From Azonexus sp. (GTDB lineage: Bacteria > Pseudomonadota > Gammaproteobacteria > Burkholderiales > Rhodocyclaceae): a DNA stretch of 64,000 bases. The translations under genes and the position numbers were made by a program. The DNA lies in contig NZ_JAKLLH010000003.1 in assembly GCF_023150235.1 (NCBI RefSeq), positions 62,001 to 126,000 on the forward strand, written 5' to 3'. Below are positions 1 through 8,990 of the stretch, in pieces. Every line of letters begins with the position of its first letter. The first letter of the stretch is position 1. Under the pieces are notes generated by a model, which worked only from the letters and a program-made list of their open reading frames with translations, was not told the origin of the DNA and ran no database searches.

Positions 1-64
1 GTGCGGCTTCAAGGTCACCCGCAACCCGTCCGAAATGGCCAAGCTGCTGAAGGCGATGCTGTAA
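1..64 (+). CDS. sucD: C-terminal end of probable succinyl-CoA ligase alpha subunit (partial)
   Basis: Only the last 20 codons are present, in the frame starting at base 2 and ending with TAA at 62-64. The tail reads GFKVTRNPSEMAKLLKAML, which resembles the end of SucD, where a KVT-NPSEM-LLK tail is common in betaproteobacteria. SucD carries the CoA-binding and phospho-histidine half of succinyl-CoA synthetase in the TCA cycle. A terC-family gene downstream of sucCD is a familiar betaproteobacterial neighbourhood and supports the call. With so few residues this is a pattern match only. Confidence 0.55.
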   Translation, partial: CGFKVTRNPSEMAKLLKAML

Positions 65-85
65 AATCCGAGCCTAGCTCAACCC

Positions 86-117
86 AAAAAGGCGGGCCTT
101 CGGTCCGCCTTTTTATT
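86..117 (+). terminator. Rho-independent terminator after the probable sucD
   Basis: A GC-rich stem (GGCGG at 91-95 pairing with CCGCC at 105-109, extended by a G-T and two C-G pairs) has a small TTC loop. It is flanked by five A residues before and a TTTTTATTT run after. This is a classical intrinsic terminator, 22 bases after the stop codon. Confidence 0.9.
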
Positions 118-130
118 TGCCTGAAGATTC

Positions 131-832
131 ATGGAAATCGACTTTGCTTCTGCTGCATTCTGGCTCGCTGTCGGCCAGATCATCCTGATCGACATCGTTT
201 TGTCTGGCGATAACGCCGTGGTGATTGCGCTGGCCTGCCGCAATCTCACGGTCGACCAGCGTAAGAAGGGCATTTTCTGGGGCGTTGCCGGTGCTGTGCT
301 GCTGCGCGTGGTGCTGACGACCTTTGCCGCATTGGTGATGGGCTTGCCCTGGCTGAAGCTGGTTGGCGGTCTGCTCCTGATCTGGATTGCGGTCAAATTG
401 ATGTTGCCGGAGGACGAGGACGGGCACGACATCGAGGCCTCCGGCAATCTCTGGGGCGCGGTCAAGACGATCATCGTCGCCGATTTCGTGATGAGTCTCG
501 ACAACGTGGTGGCCGTCGCCGGTGCCGCGCACGGCAGCATGGCCCTGCTGCTGTTCGGCCTGGCGGTCAGCATTCCGCTGATCGTTTGGTCCAGCCAGTT
601 GATCCTGCACTGGATGGAGCGCTTCCCGGCGATCGTCCTCTTCGGCGCCGGTTTGCTCGGCTACGTGGCCGGACAGATGATCTTCAGCGATCCCGGCGTT
701 CTTGCCTGGTTGCCAGCGTTGCCGGCTTGGAGCGCCAAACTTGCGGGTGTGGTCGGCGCCGTACTGGTGGTCGGGGTCGGCCGCTGGCTGGAGCGGCGGA
801 TGCTGGCCCGTCAAGATGTGACCCTGGTTTGA
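131..832 (+). CDS. TerC-family integral membrane protein
   Basis: This 233-residue, strongly hydrophobic protein has about seven predicted membrane spans. It carries the two acidic family signatures: LSGDNAVVIAL near residues 23-33 and MSLDNVVAVAG near 121-131. TerC/YkoY/Alx proteins are inner-membrane proteins linked to manganese efflux and metal loading of exported enzymes; the substrate here is inferred, not shown. It begins 14 bases after the terminator, so it is probably transcribed separately from sucD. The gene contains a CTCACGGTCGACC copy of the recurrent palindrome at 245-262. No strong Shine-Dalgarno is visible, but no better start exists. Confidence 0.88.
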   Translation: MEIDFASAAFWLAVGQIILIDIVLSGDNAVVIALACRNLTVDQRKKGIFWGVAGAVLLRVVLTTFAALVMGLPWLKLVGGLLLIWIAVKLMLPEDEDGHDIEASGNLWGAVKTIIVADFVMSLDNVVAVAGAAHGSMALLLFGLAVSIPLIVWSSQLILHWMERFPAIVLFGAGLLGYVAGQMIFSDPGVLAWLPALPAWSAKLAGVVGAVLVVGVGRWLERRMLARQDVTLV

Positions 833-843
833 TGGAGTAGGCG

Positions 844-1800
844 ATGGCTTTGTTCCTGACTGAAAAAGAGGTTTCCCGGCTGTTGACCGTGGATATGGCG
901 ATCGAGGCGGTCGAATCGGCGCATCGCGACCTGGCCCTCGGGCAGGCGCTCGATACGCCGCGTGCGCGCAGCCGCTTGCCACAGACGGTGTTGCATATCC
1001 TCCAGGGGGCGCTGCCGGCGCAGGGCGTTCTCGGCTACAAGGCCTACACCAGCAACCGCAGCGGCAACCGTTTCCTGGTGCATCTGTTCGATGCCGCCAG
1101 CGGCGAGCTTGAAGCGGTGCTCGAGGCCGATACCCTGGGCATGCTTCGCACCGGTGCCGCCAGCGGGGTCGCCGCCAAATGGCTGGCACGGCCGGACAGC
1201 CGGGTGGCTGGCGTCTTCGGTAGCGGCTGGCAGGCCGAAGGCCAGGTGCGGGCGATCTGCGCAGCCTTGCCGCTGGCCGAGGTCAAGGTGTGGGCACGCC
1301 AGGCTGACCGGCTGGCCGACTTCTGCGCCCGGATGCGCGAAACGACCGGCGTCCGCGTGGTGCCTGCTGCCAATCCGGAAGCGACGGTGCGTGACAGTGA
1401 TCTGGTCGCTACCGTGACCACCGCGGCGCAGCCCTTGTTCGCCGCCGAATGGCTGGCCGAGGGGACGCATGTCAATGCCGCCGGCTCGAATGCCCTGATC
1501 CGCCAGGAGTTGTCGGAGGCCACAGTACGCCGTTGCGGCCTGGTTTGCGTCGACTCGGTGGCGACGGCGCTGGCCGAGGCTGGCGATTTGCTGCCGCTGC
1601 TCGAAAAAGGGCGATTGCAGGCACGTCAGCTGGTCGAGCTGGGCGAAGTGATTTGCGGGCGCCATGCCGGGCGCAGCGATGCGGGGCAAATCACGCTCTT
1701 CGAGTCGCAGGGGATGGCGATCCAGGATCTCGCCGTGGCGCTGCGGGTGGTACGCGCCGCGGAAAAGGCCGGTCTGGGACAGGAACTTCCCCTGCGCTGA
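844..1800 (+). CDS. Ornithine cyclodeaminase/mu-crystallin family protein
   Basis: The 318-residue protein has the layout of the OCD/mu-crystallin/alanine dehydrogenase (archaeal type) family. The N-terminal substrate part includes GYKAYTSN. A Rossmann fold begins around residue 120 with GVFGSGWQA (a GxGxxA NAD-binding loop). A later segment, THVNAAGSNALIRQEL, matches the family's conserved HxxAxGxxxxxxxEL stretch. Members reduce imino acids or deaminate amino acids with NAD(P). The exact substrate cannot be read from the sequence. It starts 11 bases after the TerC gene and is probably co-transcribed with it. Confidence 0.85.
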   Translation: MALFLTEKEVSRLLTVDMAIEAVESAHRDLALGQALDTPRARSRLPQTVLHILQGALPAQGVLGYKAYTSNRSGNRFLVHLFDAASGELEAVLEADTLGMLRTGAASGVAAKWLARPDSRVAGVFGSGWQAEGQVRAICAALPLAEVKVWARQADRLADFCARMRETTGVRVVPAANPEATVRDSDLVATVTTAAQPLFAAEWLAEGTHVNAAGSNALIRQELSEATVRRCGLVCVDSVATALAEAGDLLPLLEKGRLQARQLVELGEVICGRHAGRSDAGQITLFESQGMAIQDLAVALRVVRAAEKAGLGQELPLR

Positions 1801-1811
1801 CGCAGGCGGGT

Positions 1812-1840
1812 TTGACCGCGGCTTGATGTCGGCGTAAAAA
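1812..1840 (+). promoter_or_regulatory. Candidate sigma-70-type promoter of the signalling operon
   Basis: TTGACC (1812-1817) is separated by exactly 17 bases from TAAAAA (1835-1840) in the only gap upstream of the kinase gene. The -35 is strong and the -10 is moderate. It lies about 50 bases before the kinase start, whose ribosome site is GAGGAGGGGG. Inferred from sequence only. Confidence 0.45.
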
Positions 1841-1891
1841 TGACTCCCCGGTGCGGCAGGTGCCGGAACCGGGAGCAAGCGAGGAGGGGGA

Positions 1892-4408
1892 ATGGCGGCG
1901 AAGGCGGGGGCTGTCGCATGGAAGTCGGATGGATTGATCGGCATCGGCATGACCTTGCTGATGCTGTTGCTGGCCTTCTCCGGCATGCTGCAGGGACTGG
2001 AACGCAAGGCCTACGACCTGGCGGTGCAGGCGACGTCGCGCCCAGCGTCCGACAAAATCGCGGTCATCGCTATCGATGACCGGAGTATCGCCAACCTCGG
2101 CCGCTGGCCTTGGTCGCGCGAACTACACGCACGCATGGTCGACCTGCTGGCCGGTGCCGGCGCCAAGCTGATCGGCCACACTGTCTTTTTTTCCGAACCG
2201 CAACGCGACCCCGGCTACGCCTACATCCTGAAACTCTCCGAAATCGTCGAGCAGGCGGCGGCACAAGGCCTGGCGGGCGGAGAAATGGCACGTATCGGCG
2301 AATTGCTGCGCGAAGCCGAGCAATCGCTGAATACCGACCGCCGCCTGGCCGAAAGCTATGCACGCGCCGGCAACGTCCTGCAGCCCATGCTCTTCGAGCT
2401 GGGCGACGCTCATGGCCGCCCCGATGCCCCCCTGCCCGACTACCTGACCCGTAATCGCCTCTCGCCCATTCACGCCGGCGGCGCGGCGTTGCCGGCACGC
2501 GCCCTGCAACGCCCCCTCGACGCCCTGGGTAGCCAGGCACGGGCACTGGGGCACCTGAACGCAACGCCGGATGCCGATGGCGGCGTAAGAAGCGAAGCCC
2601 TGGTCGTGCGCTACGACGAACAGTACTTTCCTTCGCTGGCACTGATGCTCGCCACCCAGGGGCTGAACCTCGGCGCCGGCGACATCGTCGTTCGCCTCGG
2701 CCAGGAAGTGCGCGTCGGCAAACTGCGCATCCCCACCGACGATGCCAGCCGGATGTACAGCTTTTTCTACAAGGGGCGGGACGGGCAGGCACCCTTTGCC
2801 GTCGACTCCTTCTTCGATGTGCTCAACGGCACGATTCCCGCCAGCAAATATGCCGGAAAAATTGTTCTCATCGGCGCCACGGCGGCGGGAGTCGGGACTA
2901 CCCAGGTCACCCCGATCGCACCGGCCATGGCCCCGGTTCTGACGCTGGCGCACAGCGTCTCGAGCATTCTCCAGGAGCATTTTTTCATCGTTCCAGCCTG
3001 GGGCGGCTGGGTCAGCCTGGCCGCGATGCTGCTCATCGGCGCCTACCTCACCGCAATCCTGCCGCGCCTCTCGGCAACGCTGGGCGCGCTCGCCACCGCG
3101 GCACTCTTCCTGTTTCTCATCGCCGCCCACTTCGGACTGATGCTCGGCGCCGGCATCTGGGTCCAGTGGATGGGAGCGACGCTGCTCCTGCTGCTCGGGC
3201 ACCTGCTGCTGACGACACGGCGCTTTTTCGCCGTCGAGCGCGGCAAGGAACGCTCCGACCTCGAATCAGCCGAATCGAACCGCATGCTCGGGCTTGCCTT
3301 TCAAGGCCAGGGGCAGCTCGACATGGCCTTCGACAAATTCCGCCAGTGTCCGGTCGACGACAACCTGCTGGAAAATCTCTACAACCTGGCGCTCGATTAC
3401 GAACGCAAGCGCCAGTTCAACAAGGCCGAAGCCGTCTTCCGCTACATCGCCGAGCGCCAGCCCGATTTTCGCGACCTGCAGCATCGCCTGGAAATCGCCC
3501 GGCAAATGTCCGAAACCGTGCTGCTGGGCGGTGGGCAAGCACCACGGCTTGCTGCGGGAGGCGCTGTCGAAAAACCGATGCTCGGGCGCTACCAGATCGA
3601 GAAGGAACTGGGCAAAGGCGCAATGGGCGTGGTGTACCTTGGCCGCGACCCCAAGATCAACCGGGTGGTGGCGATCAAGACCCTGGCCCTGGCACAGGAG
3701 TTCGACGAGGATGAGCTGACCGAGGTCAAGGCGCGTTTCTTCCGCGAGGCGGAAACCGCCGGGCGTCTGGCGCACCCCAACATCGTCACCATGTACGACG
3801 CCGGCGAGGAACACGATCTCGCCTACATCGCCATGGAATTCCTCAAAGGCCACGACCTGGTGCCCCACGCCAAGCCCGCTGGCCTGCTACCGCTGCCGCA
3901 GGTGCTCTCCATCGTGCAACGAGTGGCCGAAGCCCTCGACTATGCGCATGGAAACGGCGTCGTCCATCGCGACATCAAGCCGGCGAATATCATGTACGAA
4001 GCCGGGAACGACCAGGTCAAGGTCACCGATTTCGGTATTGCCCGGATTACCGATGCCTCGCGAACCCGGACCGGGATGGTCTTGGGAACGCCGTCCTACA
4101 TGTCGCCGGAACAGATTGCCGGCAAGAAGATCGACGGCCGCTCCGACCTCTTCTCACTCGGCGTCACGCTCTACCAGCTATGTTGCGGTCAACTGCCGTT
4201 TGGCGGCGATTCCCTGGCTCAGCTGATGTATCGCATCGCCAATGAACATCACCCGGATATTCGCGGCATCGACCCGCACATTCCGGGAGCCGTGGTCGCG
4301 GTCATCAACCGGGCCTTGCAGAAGGATCTCGCGCAGCGCTACCAGCGCGGAGGACAGATGGCCAACGACCTGAAAGCCTGCCGGGCCTTGTTGTCGAAAG
4401 GGAAATGA
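1892..4408 (+). CDS. CHASE2-sensor, TPR-linked transmembrane Ser/Thr protein kinase
   Basis: The 838-residue protein has one N-terminal membrane span (about 15-33) and a periplasmic CHASE2 sensor domain (about 35-340, with IAVIAIDDRSIANLGRWPW). Two to three further spans follow (370-440). A cytoplasmic TPR-like stretch (about 460-530) leads to a Hanks-type kinase domain from residue 565 to the end. Visible kinase motifs are the glycine loop GKGAMGVVYLG, Lys596, HRD at 692-694, DFG Asp713 and an SPE/APE-like YMSPEQ. All catalytic residues look intact. It should phosphorylate partner proteins in response to an extracytoplasmic cue. The PP2C gene begins at the next base after the stop and an FHA gene follows, giving a kinase/phosphatase/phospho-reader set. 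The start is supported by a strong purine-rich ribosome site. Confidence 0.92.
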   Translation: MAAKAGAVAWKSDGLIGIGMTLLMLLLAFSGMLQGLERKAYDLAVQATSRPASDKIAVIAIDDRSIANLGRWPWSRELHARMVDLLAGAGAKLIGHTVFFSEPQRDPGYAYILKLSEIVEQAAAQGLAGGEMARIGELLREAEQSLNTDRRLAESYARAGNVLQPMLFELGDAHGRPDAPLPDYLTRNRLSPIHAGGAALPARALQRPLDALGSQARALGHLNATPDADGGVRSEALVVRYDEQYFPSLALMLATQGLNLGAGDIVVRLGQEVRVGKLRIPTDDASRMYSFFYKGRDGQAPFAVDSFFDVLNGTIPASKYAGKIVLIGATAAGVGTTQVTPIAPAMAPVLTLAHSVSSILQEHFFIVPAWGGWVSLAAMLLIGAYLTAILPRLSATLGALATAALFLFLIAAHFGLMLGAGIWVQWMGATLLLLLGHLLLTTRRFFAVERGKERSDLESAESNRMLGLAFQGQGQLDMAFDKFRQCPVDDNLLENLYNLALDYERKRQFNKAEAVFRYIAERQPDFRDLQHRLEIARQMSETVLLGGGQAPRLAAGGAVEKPMLGRYQIEKELGKGAMGVVYLGRDPKINRVVAIKTLALAQEFDEDELTEVKARFFREAETAGRLAHPNIVTMYDAGEEHDLAYIAMEFLKGHDLVPHAKPAGLLPLPQVLSIVQRVAEALDYAHGNGVVHRDIKPANIMYEAGNDQVKVTDFGIARITDASRTRTGMVLGTPSYMSPEQIAGKKIDGRSDLFSLGVTLYQLCCGQLPFGGDSLAQLMYRIANEHHPDIRGIDPHIPGAVVAVINRALQKDLAQRYQRGGQMANDLKACRALLSKGK

Positions 4409-5230
4409 ATGAAATTAGCCGATGCGCTCGAGATCGTCGTCCGCTCCGACCCCGGTCTGCTCCGGCCGCACAACGAGGACGCCGTCTTTGCCGATGCCGC
4501 CCTGGGCCTGGCGGTGCTCGCCGACGGCATGGGCGGCTACAACGCCGGCGAAATCGCCAGCGGCATGGCCATTGCCGTACTCGCCAACGCTTTTGGCCGC
4601 TTCCTGCCAACCTGGCACCCCGGCGCTCCCGGCTTTGCCGACCCCGGTTTTGCCAGTGCCTATCTGCGGGCCGAGGTGGAAGACGCCAATCGCGCCATTT
4701 ACCACGCGGCCCAAAGTCAGCCGCAATACGCGGGCATGGGGACAACCCTGGTGCTCGCCTGGCTGCACGACAACCGCCTGCATGTCGCGCATGTCGGCGA
4801 CTCCCGGCTCTATCGCTGGCGCGACGGGCAACTGCAGCAGCTGACCCGCGACCATTCCTTCCTGCAGGAGCAGATCGACAGCGGCCTGATCAGTGCCGAA
4901 GAAGCCCGGCACTCGCAAAACCGCAACCTGGTAACGCGGGCACTGGGCGTGGAAGCAGGCGTCGAGGTCGATATCGGTGAATTCGAGGTTTGTACCGGGG
5001 ATATCCTGCTCCTCTGTTCCGACGGCCTCAACGACATGATCGACGACGCCGAGATCGCGCTCACCCTGCAGGCGCTGGGCAGGAATCTGCCGCTGGCCGC
5101 CGATCAGCTGATACAAATGGCCAACGACAACGGTGGGCGGGACAATGTCTCGCTGATCCTGGTCGGGGTAGGCGGCAATTTCACGGTCGACCGCTCCTGG
5201 TGGCAAAAATTGAAGGCTTTTTTCGCCTGA
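4409..5230 (+). CDS. PP2C-family serine/threonine phosphatase
   Basis: The 273-residue soluble protein carries the bacterial PP2C (Stp1/PrpC) motifs in order: RPHNED (Asp24), ADGMGG (Asp39-Gly43), GMGTTLV, HVGDSRLYRWRDG, LTRDHSF, CSDGLNDMI and GGRDNVSLILV. The metal-binding aspartates are all present, so it is predicted to be an active Mn/Mg-dependent phosphatase. Its start codon directly abuts the kinase stop, implying translational coupling. Its most likely role is reversing phosphorylation by that kinase. The 3' end contains TTCACGGTCGACC (5180-5192), a copy of the recurrent palindrome. Confidence 0.93.
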   Translation: MKLADALEIVVRSDPGLLRPHNEDAVFADAALGLAVLADGMGGYNAGEIASGMAIAVLANAFGRFLPTWHPGAPGFADPGFASAYLRAEVEDANRAIYHAAQSQPQYAGMGTTLVLAWLHDNRLHVAHVGDSRLYRWRDGQLQQLTRDHSFLQEQIDSGLISAEEARHSQNRNLVTRALGVEAGVEVDIGEFEVCTGDILLLCSDGLNDMIDDAEIALTLQALGRNLPLAADQLIQMANDNGGRDNVSLILVGVGGNFTVDRSWWQKLKAFFA

Positions 5231-5276
5231 CCGCAGCATTGCGGCAGTCGAGCATGAGAATTGAAGGGCAGCAAAG

Positions 5277-5966
5277 ATGGCAAAACTGATCCTGTCGATG
5301 GACGGCGTGGTGCTCAAGGAAATTCCGCTGAGCAAGGAGCGCCTGACCGTCGGACGCAAACCACACAACGACATCCAGATCGACAACCTGGCGATTTCCG
5401 GCGAACACGCGGCTATCGTCACCCTGCTCAACGACTCCTTCCTCGAGGATCTGAACAGCACCAACGGCACCCTGGTCAATGGTCAGCCGATCAAACGCCA
5501 CGCACTACGCGACGGCGACCTGATCGAACTTGGGAAATACCGGCTGAAATACATCGCCGAAAACCAGGCACCAGCGCCAGCGGATTTCGAGAAAACGATG
5601 ATCTTGCGCCCCGGAGCCCTGCCACCGACCGCGCCGAGCGCACCCCCCGCCGGTACGCCACGAGCGCAACCGGTGGCACCGGCACAAGCACCGGCACAAG
5701 CACCAGCTGCGGCCATTCAACTGCTCAGCGGCGCCCATGCCGGACGCGAGCTGGAACTGACCAAGTCCCTGACCACCCTGGGCAAGCCCGGTGTCCAGGT
5801 CGCGGTCATCACGCGGCGACCGCAAGGATATTTCATCACTCATGTCGAAGGTAGCCGCTTCCCGGTGCTCAACGGCCGCACGCTCGACACCCAGGCCCAT
5901 CCGCTGGCCGATCACGATGTGATCGAAATCGCCGGCATCAAGATGGAATTCTTCTTCAAGCCCTGA
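5277..5966 (+). CDS. FHA-domain protein with a second, degenerate FHA-like domain
   Basis: The 229-residue soluble protein begins with a well-conserved FHA phosphothreonine-binding domain (about 1-98): Gly26-Arg27, Ser41, His44 and NSTNGTLVNG. A linker rich in Pro, Ala and Gln (about 100-145) follows, with short PAQA repeats. The C-terminal domain (about 147-229, SGAHAGRELELTKSLTTLG to the end) has FHA-like spacing but lacks the key Arg/Ser/Asn pattern. It may be a scaffold that docks on the phosphorylated kinase or on a downstream target. It lies 46 bases after the phosphatase, in the same direction. Confidence 0.88.
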   Translation: MAKLILSMDGVVLKEIPLSKERLTVGRKPHNDIQIDNLAISGEHAAIVTLLNDSFLEDLNSTNGTLVNGQPIKRHALRDGDLIELGKYRLKYIAENQAPAPADFEKTMILRPGALPPTAPSAPPAGTPRAQPVAPAQAPAQAPAAAIQLLSGAHAGRELELTKSLTTLGKPGVQVAVITRRPQGYFITHVEGSRFPVLNGRTLDTQAHPLADHDVIEIAGIKMEFFFKP

Positions 5967-5987
5967 TCGGGCGAGGAAGGTTTGCTC

Positions 5988-8198
5988 ATGAAACAGCATC
6001 GGGTCCGCTTCCTGTTCGGCACGCTCTGCGTGCTGCTCTTTCTCGGCCACGCGGCAAAGCTCTGGCAAATCCCTTTTGTCACGGCGCTGGATGCCTATCT
6101 CTACGACGTGCGCCTCCGCACCTTCATGCCGGGAACCCCGGACCCGCGTATCGTCGTCGTCGACATCGATGAAAAGAGCCTGGCCGAAGTCGGGCGCTGG
6201 CCCTGGGGGCGCAATACCGTCGCCGACCTGGTGCGCCGCCTGAGCGACGATTACCAGGTCGCCATCGTCGGCTTCGACGTCGTCTTTGCCGAACCGGACG
6301 ACAGCTCCGGTCTGCGCGTACTCGAAAGCCTGGGCCAAGGAAGCCTGCGCAACGAAGGCGCCTACCAGCGAACCTTGGTCGACCTGCGCCGGCGCCTCGA
6401 TTACGACGCCCTGTTCGCCGACACTCTGCGCGGCCGCCCGGTGGTGCTGGGTTATTACTTCTCGAACAAGGAAGGCGCGCAGCGCAGCGGCAATCTACCG
6501 CCCCCGGTACTGCCGAACGGAAGCCTCGACGGACTCGACGCGCGGCCTCTCGCCTGGGAGGGCTTCGGGGCCAATCTCGCCGCCCTGCAAGCGGCGGCAG
6601 CCGGCAGCGGACACTTCAATCCACTGCTCGACGGCGACGGCAATACACGACGCGTGCCGCTGGTCGTCGAATTCCAGGGCAATTATTACGAATCCCTCTC
6701 CCTGGCAATGCTGCGCCAGCTCCTGGGCCAGGCCGAACTACGCCCCGGAATTCCCCCGGATGCCCGCACGGTCGAATGGCTGGATGTCGTCGGCAAACGC
6801 GGCGCGGCGCGCATACCGGTCGACGAGGAACTGGCGGCCCTGGTGCCTTATCGTGGCCCCGAGCGCAGTTTTTCCTACATTTCCGCGGTCGACGTGCTCA
6901 AAGGGCGAATTTCCCCGGAGACGCTGCGACAGCGCATCGTTCTGGTCGGCACCACGGCACCGGGGCTGATGGATTTGCGGGCAACCCCCGTCGGCGGCGC
7001 CTATCCTGGCGTGGAAGTGCATGCCAACCTGCTCGCCGGCATGCTCGACGGCACGATCCGGGAAAAGCCGGGCTTCGTTCTCGCCATCGATTTCATCCAG
7101 CTCCTCTTCTTTGCCAGCCTGCTTGCCGCGCTGTTGCCGCTGCTCTCCCCGCTCAAGGCCAGCTTGCTGGCGCTGGCCAGCCTGGCGGTGCTGCTGGGCA
7201 TCAATGCCGGGCTTTGGCAAGGCGCCGGGCTGGTCCTGCCGTTGGCGGCAACGGTCATGGCGATACTCGTTCTCTTCGCCTTCAACATGTCCTGGGGATT
7301 TTTCGTCGAGTCGCGCAGCAAGCGCCGATTCACCGAGTTGTTCGGGCAGTACGTACCGCCGGAACTGGTCGACGAAATGGCGAAAAACCCCGAGAGCTAC
7401 ACCATGGAAGGCCGCAACGAGGAATTGTCGGTCCTCTTTTCCGACATCCGAAATTTCACCTCGATCTCCGAGGGGATGAATCCCAAGGAGCTGACCCGCC
7501 TGATGAACGAATACCTCGGGGCCATGACCGAAGTGATCCGCCACCGGAGGGGAACCCTGGACAAATACATCGGCGATGCGATCATGGCTTTCTGGGGTGC
7601 GCCGGTGAGCGACCCGGCGCACACGCGTCATGCCGTGCTCGCGGCGCTCGAAATGCAGCAGGCGGTCGCCGCGCTGGCCGTTCCCTTCCGCGCCCGTGGC
7701 TGGCCGGAGCTGCAGATCGGGATCGGGATCAACACCGGCCTGATGACGGTCGGCGACATGGGTTCGCCGGTACGCAAGGCCTACACGGTGATGGGCGATG
7801 CCGTGAATCTGGCCTCGCGCCTCGAGGGCATTACCAAGGAATACGGCGTCGGTATCGTCATCGGCGAACGCACCCGTGCGCTACTGCCCGAATTCGCCTG
7901 CCGTGAGCTCGACCGGGTCAAGGTCAAGGGCAAGGACGAACCGGTCTCGATCCACGAACCCTGGGGACCGCGAAGCGAACTTTCCGCCGAGCGGCTGGCC
8001 CAACTGGAAACGTGGAATGCGATGCTGGAAGCCTATCGCCAGACTCGTTGGGACGAAGCCGAGGCCCTGCTCCTGGAATTGCAGCAGCAAGCACCGGAAA
8101 GCCGGCTCTACAGCCTGTACCGCGAGCGCATCGCCGCCTTGCGCCAGGCGCCGCCCACGCTTCCCTGGGATGGCGTCACCGTATTCAGGAGCAAATAG
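5988..8198 (+). CDS. CHASE2-domain transmembrane adenylate cyclase (class III)
   Basis: An N-terminal span and periplasmic CHASE2 domain (about 30-330, RIVVVDIDEKSLAEVGRWPWG) are followed by spans between about 360 and 440 and a class III nucleotide cyclase domain (about 475-660). Metal-binding Asp486 (LFSDIRNF) and Asp530 (YIGDAIMAF) are present, as is Lys526, the residue usually specifying ATP over GTP. YTVMGDAVNLASRLE also fits adenylate cyclases. The C-terminal 60 residues look TPR-like. I chose ATG 5988 over the in-frame TTG at 5982, because GAGGAAGG at 5973-5980 is properly spaced only for the ATG. Its CHASE2 domain resembles that of the kinase upstream, so both may read the same signal. 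Confidence 0.92.
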   Translation: MKQHRVRFLFGTLCVLLFLGHAAKLWQIPFVTALDAYLYDVRLRTFMPGTPDPRIVVVDIDEKSLAEVGRWPWGRNTVADLVRRLSDDYQVAIVGFDVVFAEPDDSSGLRVLESLGQGSLRNEGAYQRTLVDLRRRLDYDALFADTLRGRPVVLGYYFSNKEGAQRSGNLPPPVLPNGSLDGLDARPLAWEGFGANLAALQAAAAGSGHFNPLLDGDGNTRRVPLVVEFQGNYYESLSLAMLRQLLGQAELRPGIPPDARTVEWLDVVGKRGAARIPVDEELAALVPYRGPERSFSYISAVDVLKGRISPETLRQRIVLVGTTAPGLMDLRATPVGGAYPGVEVHANLLAGMLDGTIREKPGFVLAIDFIQLLFFASLLAALLPLLSPLKASLLALASLAVLLGINAGLWQGAGLVLPLAATVMAILVLFAFNMSWGFFVESRSKRRFTELFGQYVPPELVDEMAKNPESYTMEGRNEELSVLFSDIRNFTSISEGMNPKELTRLMNEYLGAMTEVIRHRRGTLDKYIGDAIMAFWGAPVSDPAHTRHAVLAALEMQQAVAALAVPFRARGWPELQIGIGINTGLMTVGDMGSPVRKAYTVMGDAVNLASRLEGITKEYGVGIVIGERTRALLPEFACRELDRVKVKGKDEPVSIHEPWGPRSELSAERLAQLETWNAMLEAYRQTRWDEAEALLLELQQQAPESRLYSLYRERIAALRQAPPTLPWDGVTVFRSK

Positions 8199-8200
8199 CA

Positions 8201-8968
8201 ATGAAACTGCGGGTACTTGGATGCAGCGGCGGTATTGGCGGGCGCACCCAGCGCACTACCGCCCTCCTCCTCGACCACGACATCCTGATCGATGCCGGTA
8301 GCGGTGTGGGCGATCTGGCGATTACCGAGCTGGCCGCCATTGATCACGTTTTCATCACGCATGCCCATCTCGACCACATCCTGGCGCTGCCCCTGATGCT
8401 CGACACCGTCGCCGACCGGCGCAGCCAGCCGCTGACGGTATACGCCAGCGAAGCCGTGCTCACCCTCCTGCGCAACCACATCTTCAACTGGGCCATCTGG
8501 CCGGATTTTTCCGAGCTGCCAAGCCCGGAAAAGCCTTTCCTGCGCTACCGTCCCATCGCCCTGGGCGAGGAAACCGAGATCGCCGGCCGACGCATCGTCG
8601 CCCTGCCGGTCGACCACACGGTTCCGGCCGTCGCCTATCGCATCGACTCCGGCCACGGTAGCCTCGTTTTTTCCGGCGACACCGGCCCCTGCGATGCCTT
8701 CTGGCGCGCGGTCAACCGCATCGACAATCTGCGCCACCTGATCGTCGAATGCGCCTTTTCCAACCGCGAGCGCAAGCTGGCCCTGCTCTCCCGCCACCTA
8801 TGCCCGGATTTGCTGGCAGCGGAACTGCAGAAACTCGAGCGCGACTGCGAAATTCACATCACGCACCTGAAGCCAGGCCAGATCGAACTGACGATGGAAG
8901 AAATCGAAACCTGCCTGGGCGATTTCAAGCCGCGCATGTTACAGAACAACCAGGTCATCGAATTCTGA
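8201..8968 (+). CDS. Metallo-beta-lactamase-fold hydrolase, resembles class II cAMP phosphodiesterase
   Basis: The 255-residue soluble protein has the metal motif HAHLDH (His54, His56, Asp58, His59), a further His in LPVDHTVP, SGDTGP and a late ITHLKPGQ. The order HxHLDH with LPLML following, then LIVECAFSN, resembles 3',5'-cyclic-nucleotide phosphodiesterase class II enzymes (yeast PDE1/CpdP type). Two bases separate it from the cyclase stop and a cyclic-nucleotide-binding gene follows, so cAMP breakdown is the likely role. That role is inferred from motif and neighbours; other MBL-fold activities remain possible. The ribosome site is AGGAGC. Confidence 0.8.
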   Translation: MKLRVLGCSGGIGGRTQRTTALLLDHDILIDAGSGVGDLAITELAAIDHVFITHAHLDHILALPLMLDTVADRRSQPLTVYASEAVLTLLRNHIFNWAIWPDFSELPSPEKPFLRYRPIALGEETEIAGRRIVALPVDHTVPAVAYRIDSGHGSLVFSGDTGPCDAFWRAVNRIDNLRHLIVECAFSNRERKLALLSRHLCPDLLAAELQKLERDCEIHITHLKPGQIELTMEEIETCLGDFKPRMLQNNQVIEF

Positions 8969-8990
8969 ATTTACCCAGTGGGGCAGGCCC

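Noticed and set aside
5982-5987. TTG start for the adenylate cyclase
   Set aside because: The GAGGAAGG ribosome site would be only about two bases away; ATG 5988 has normal spacing.
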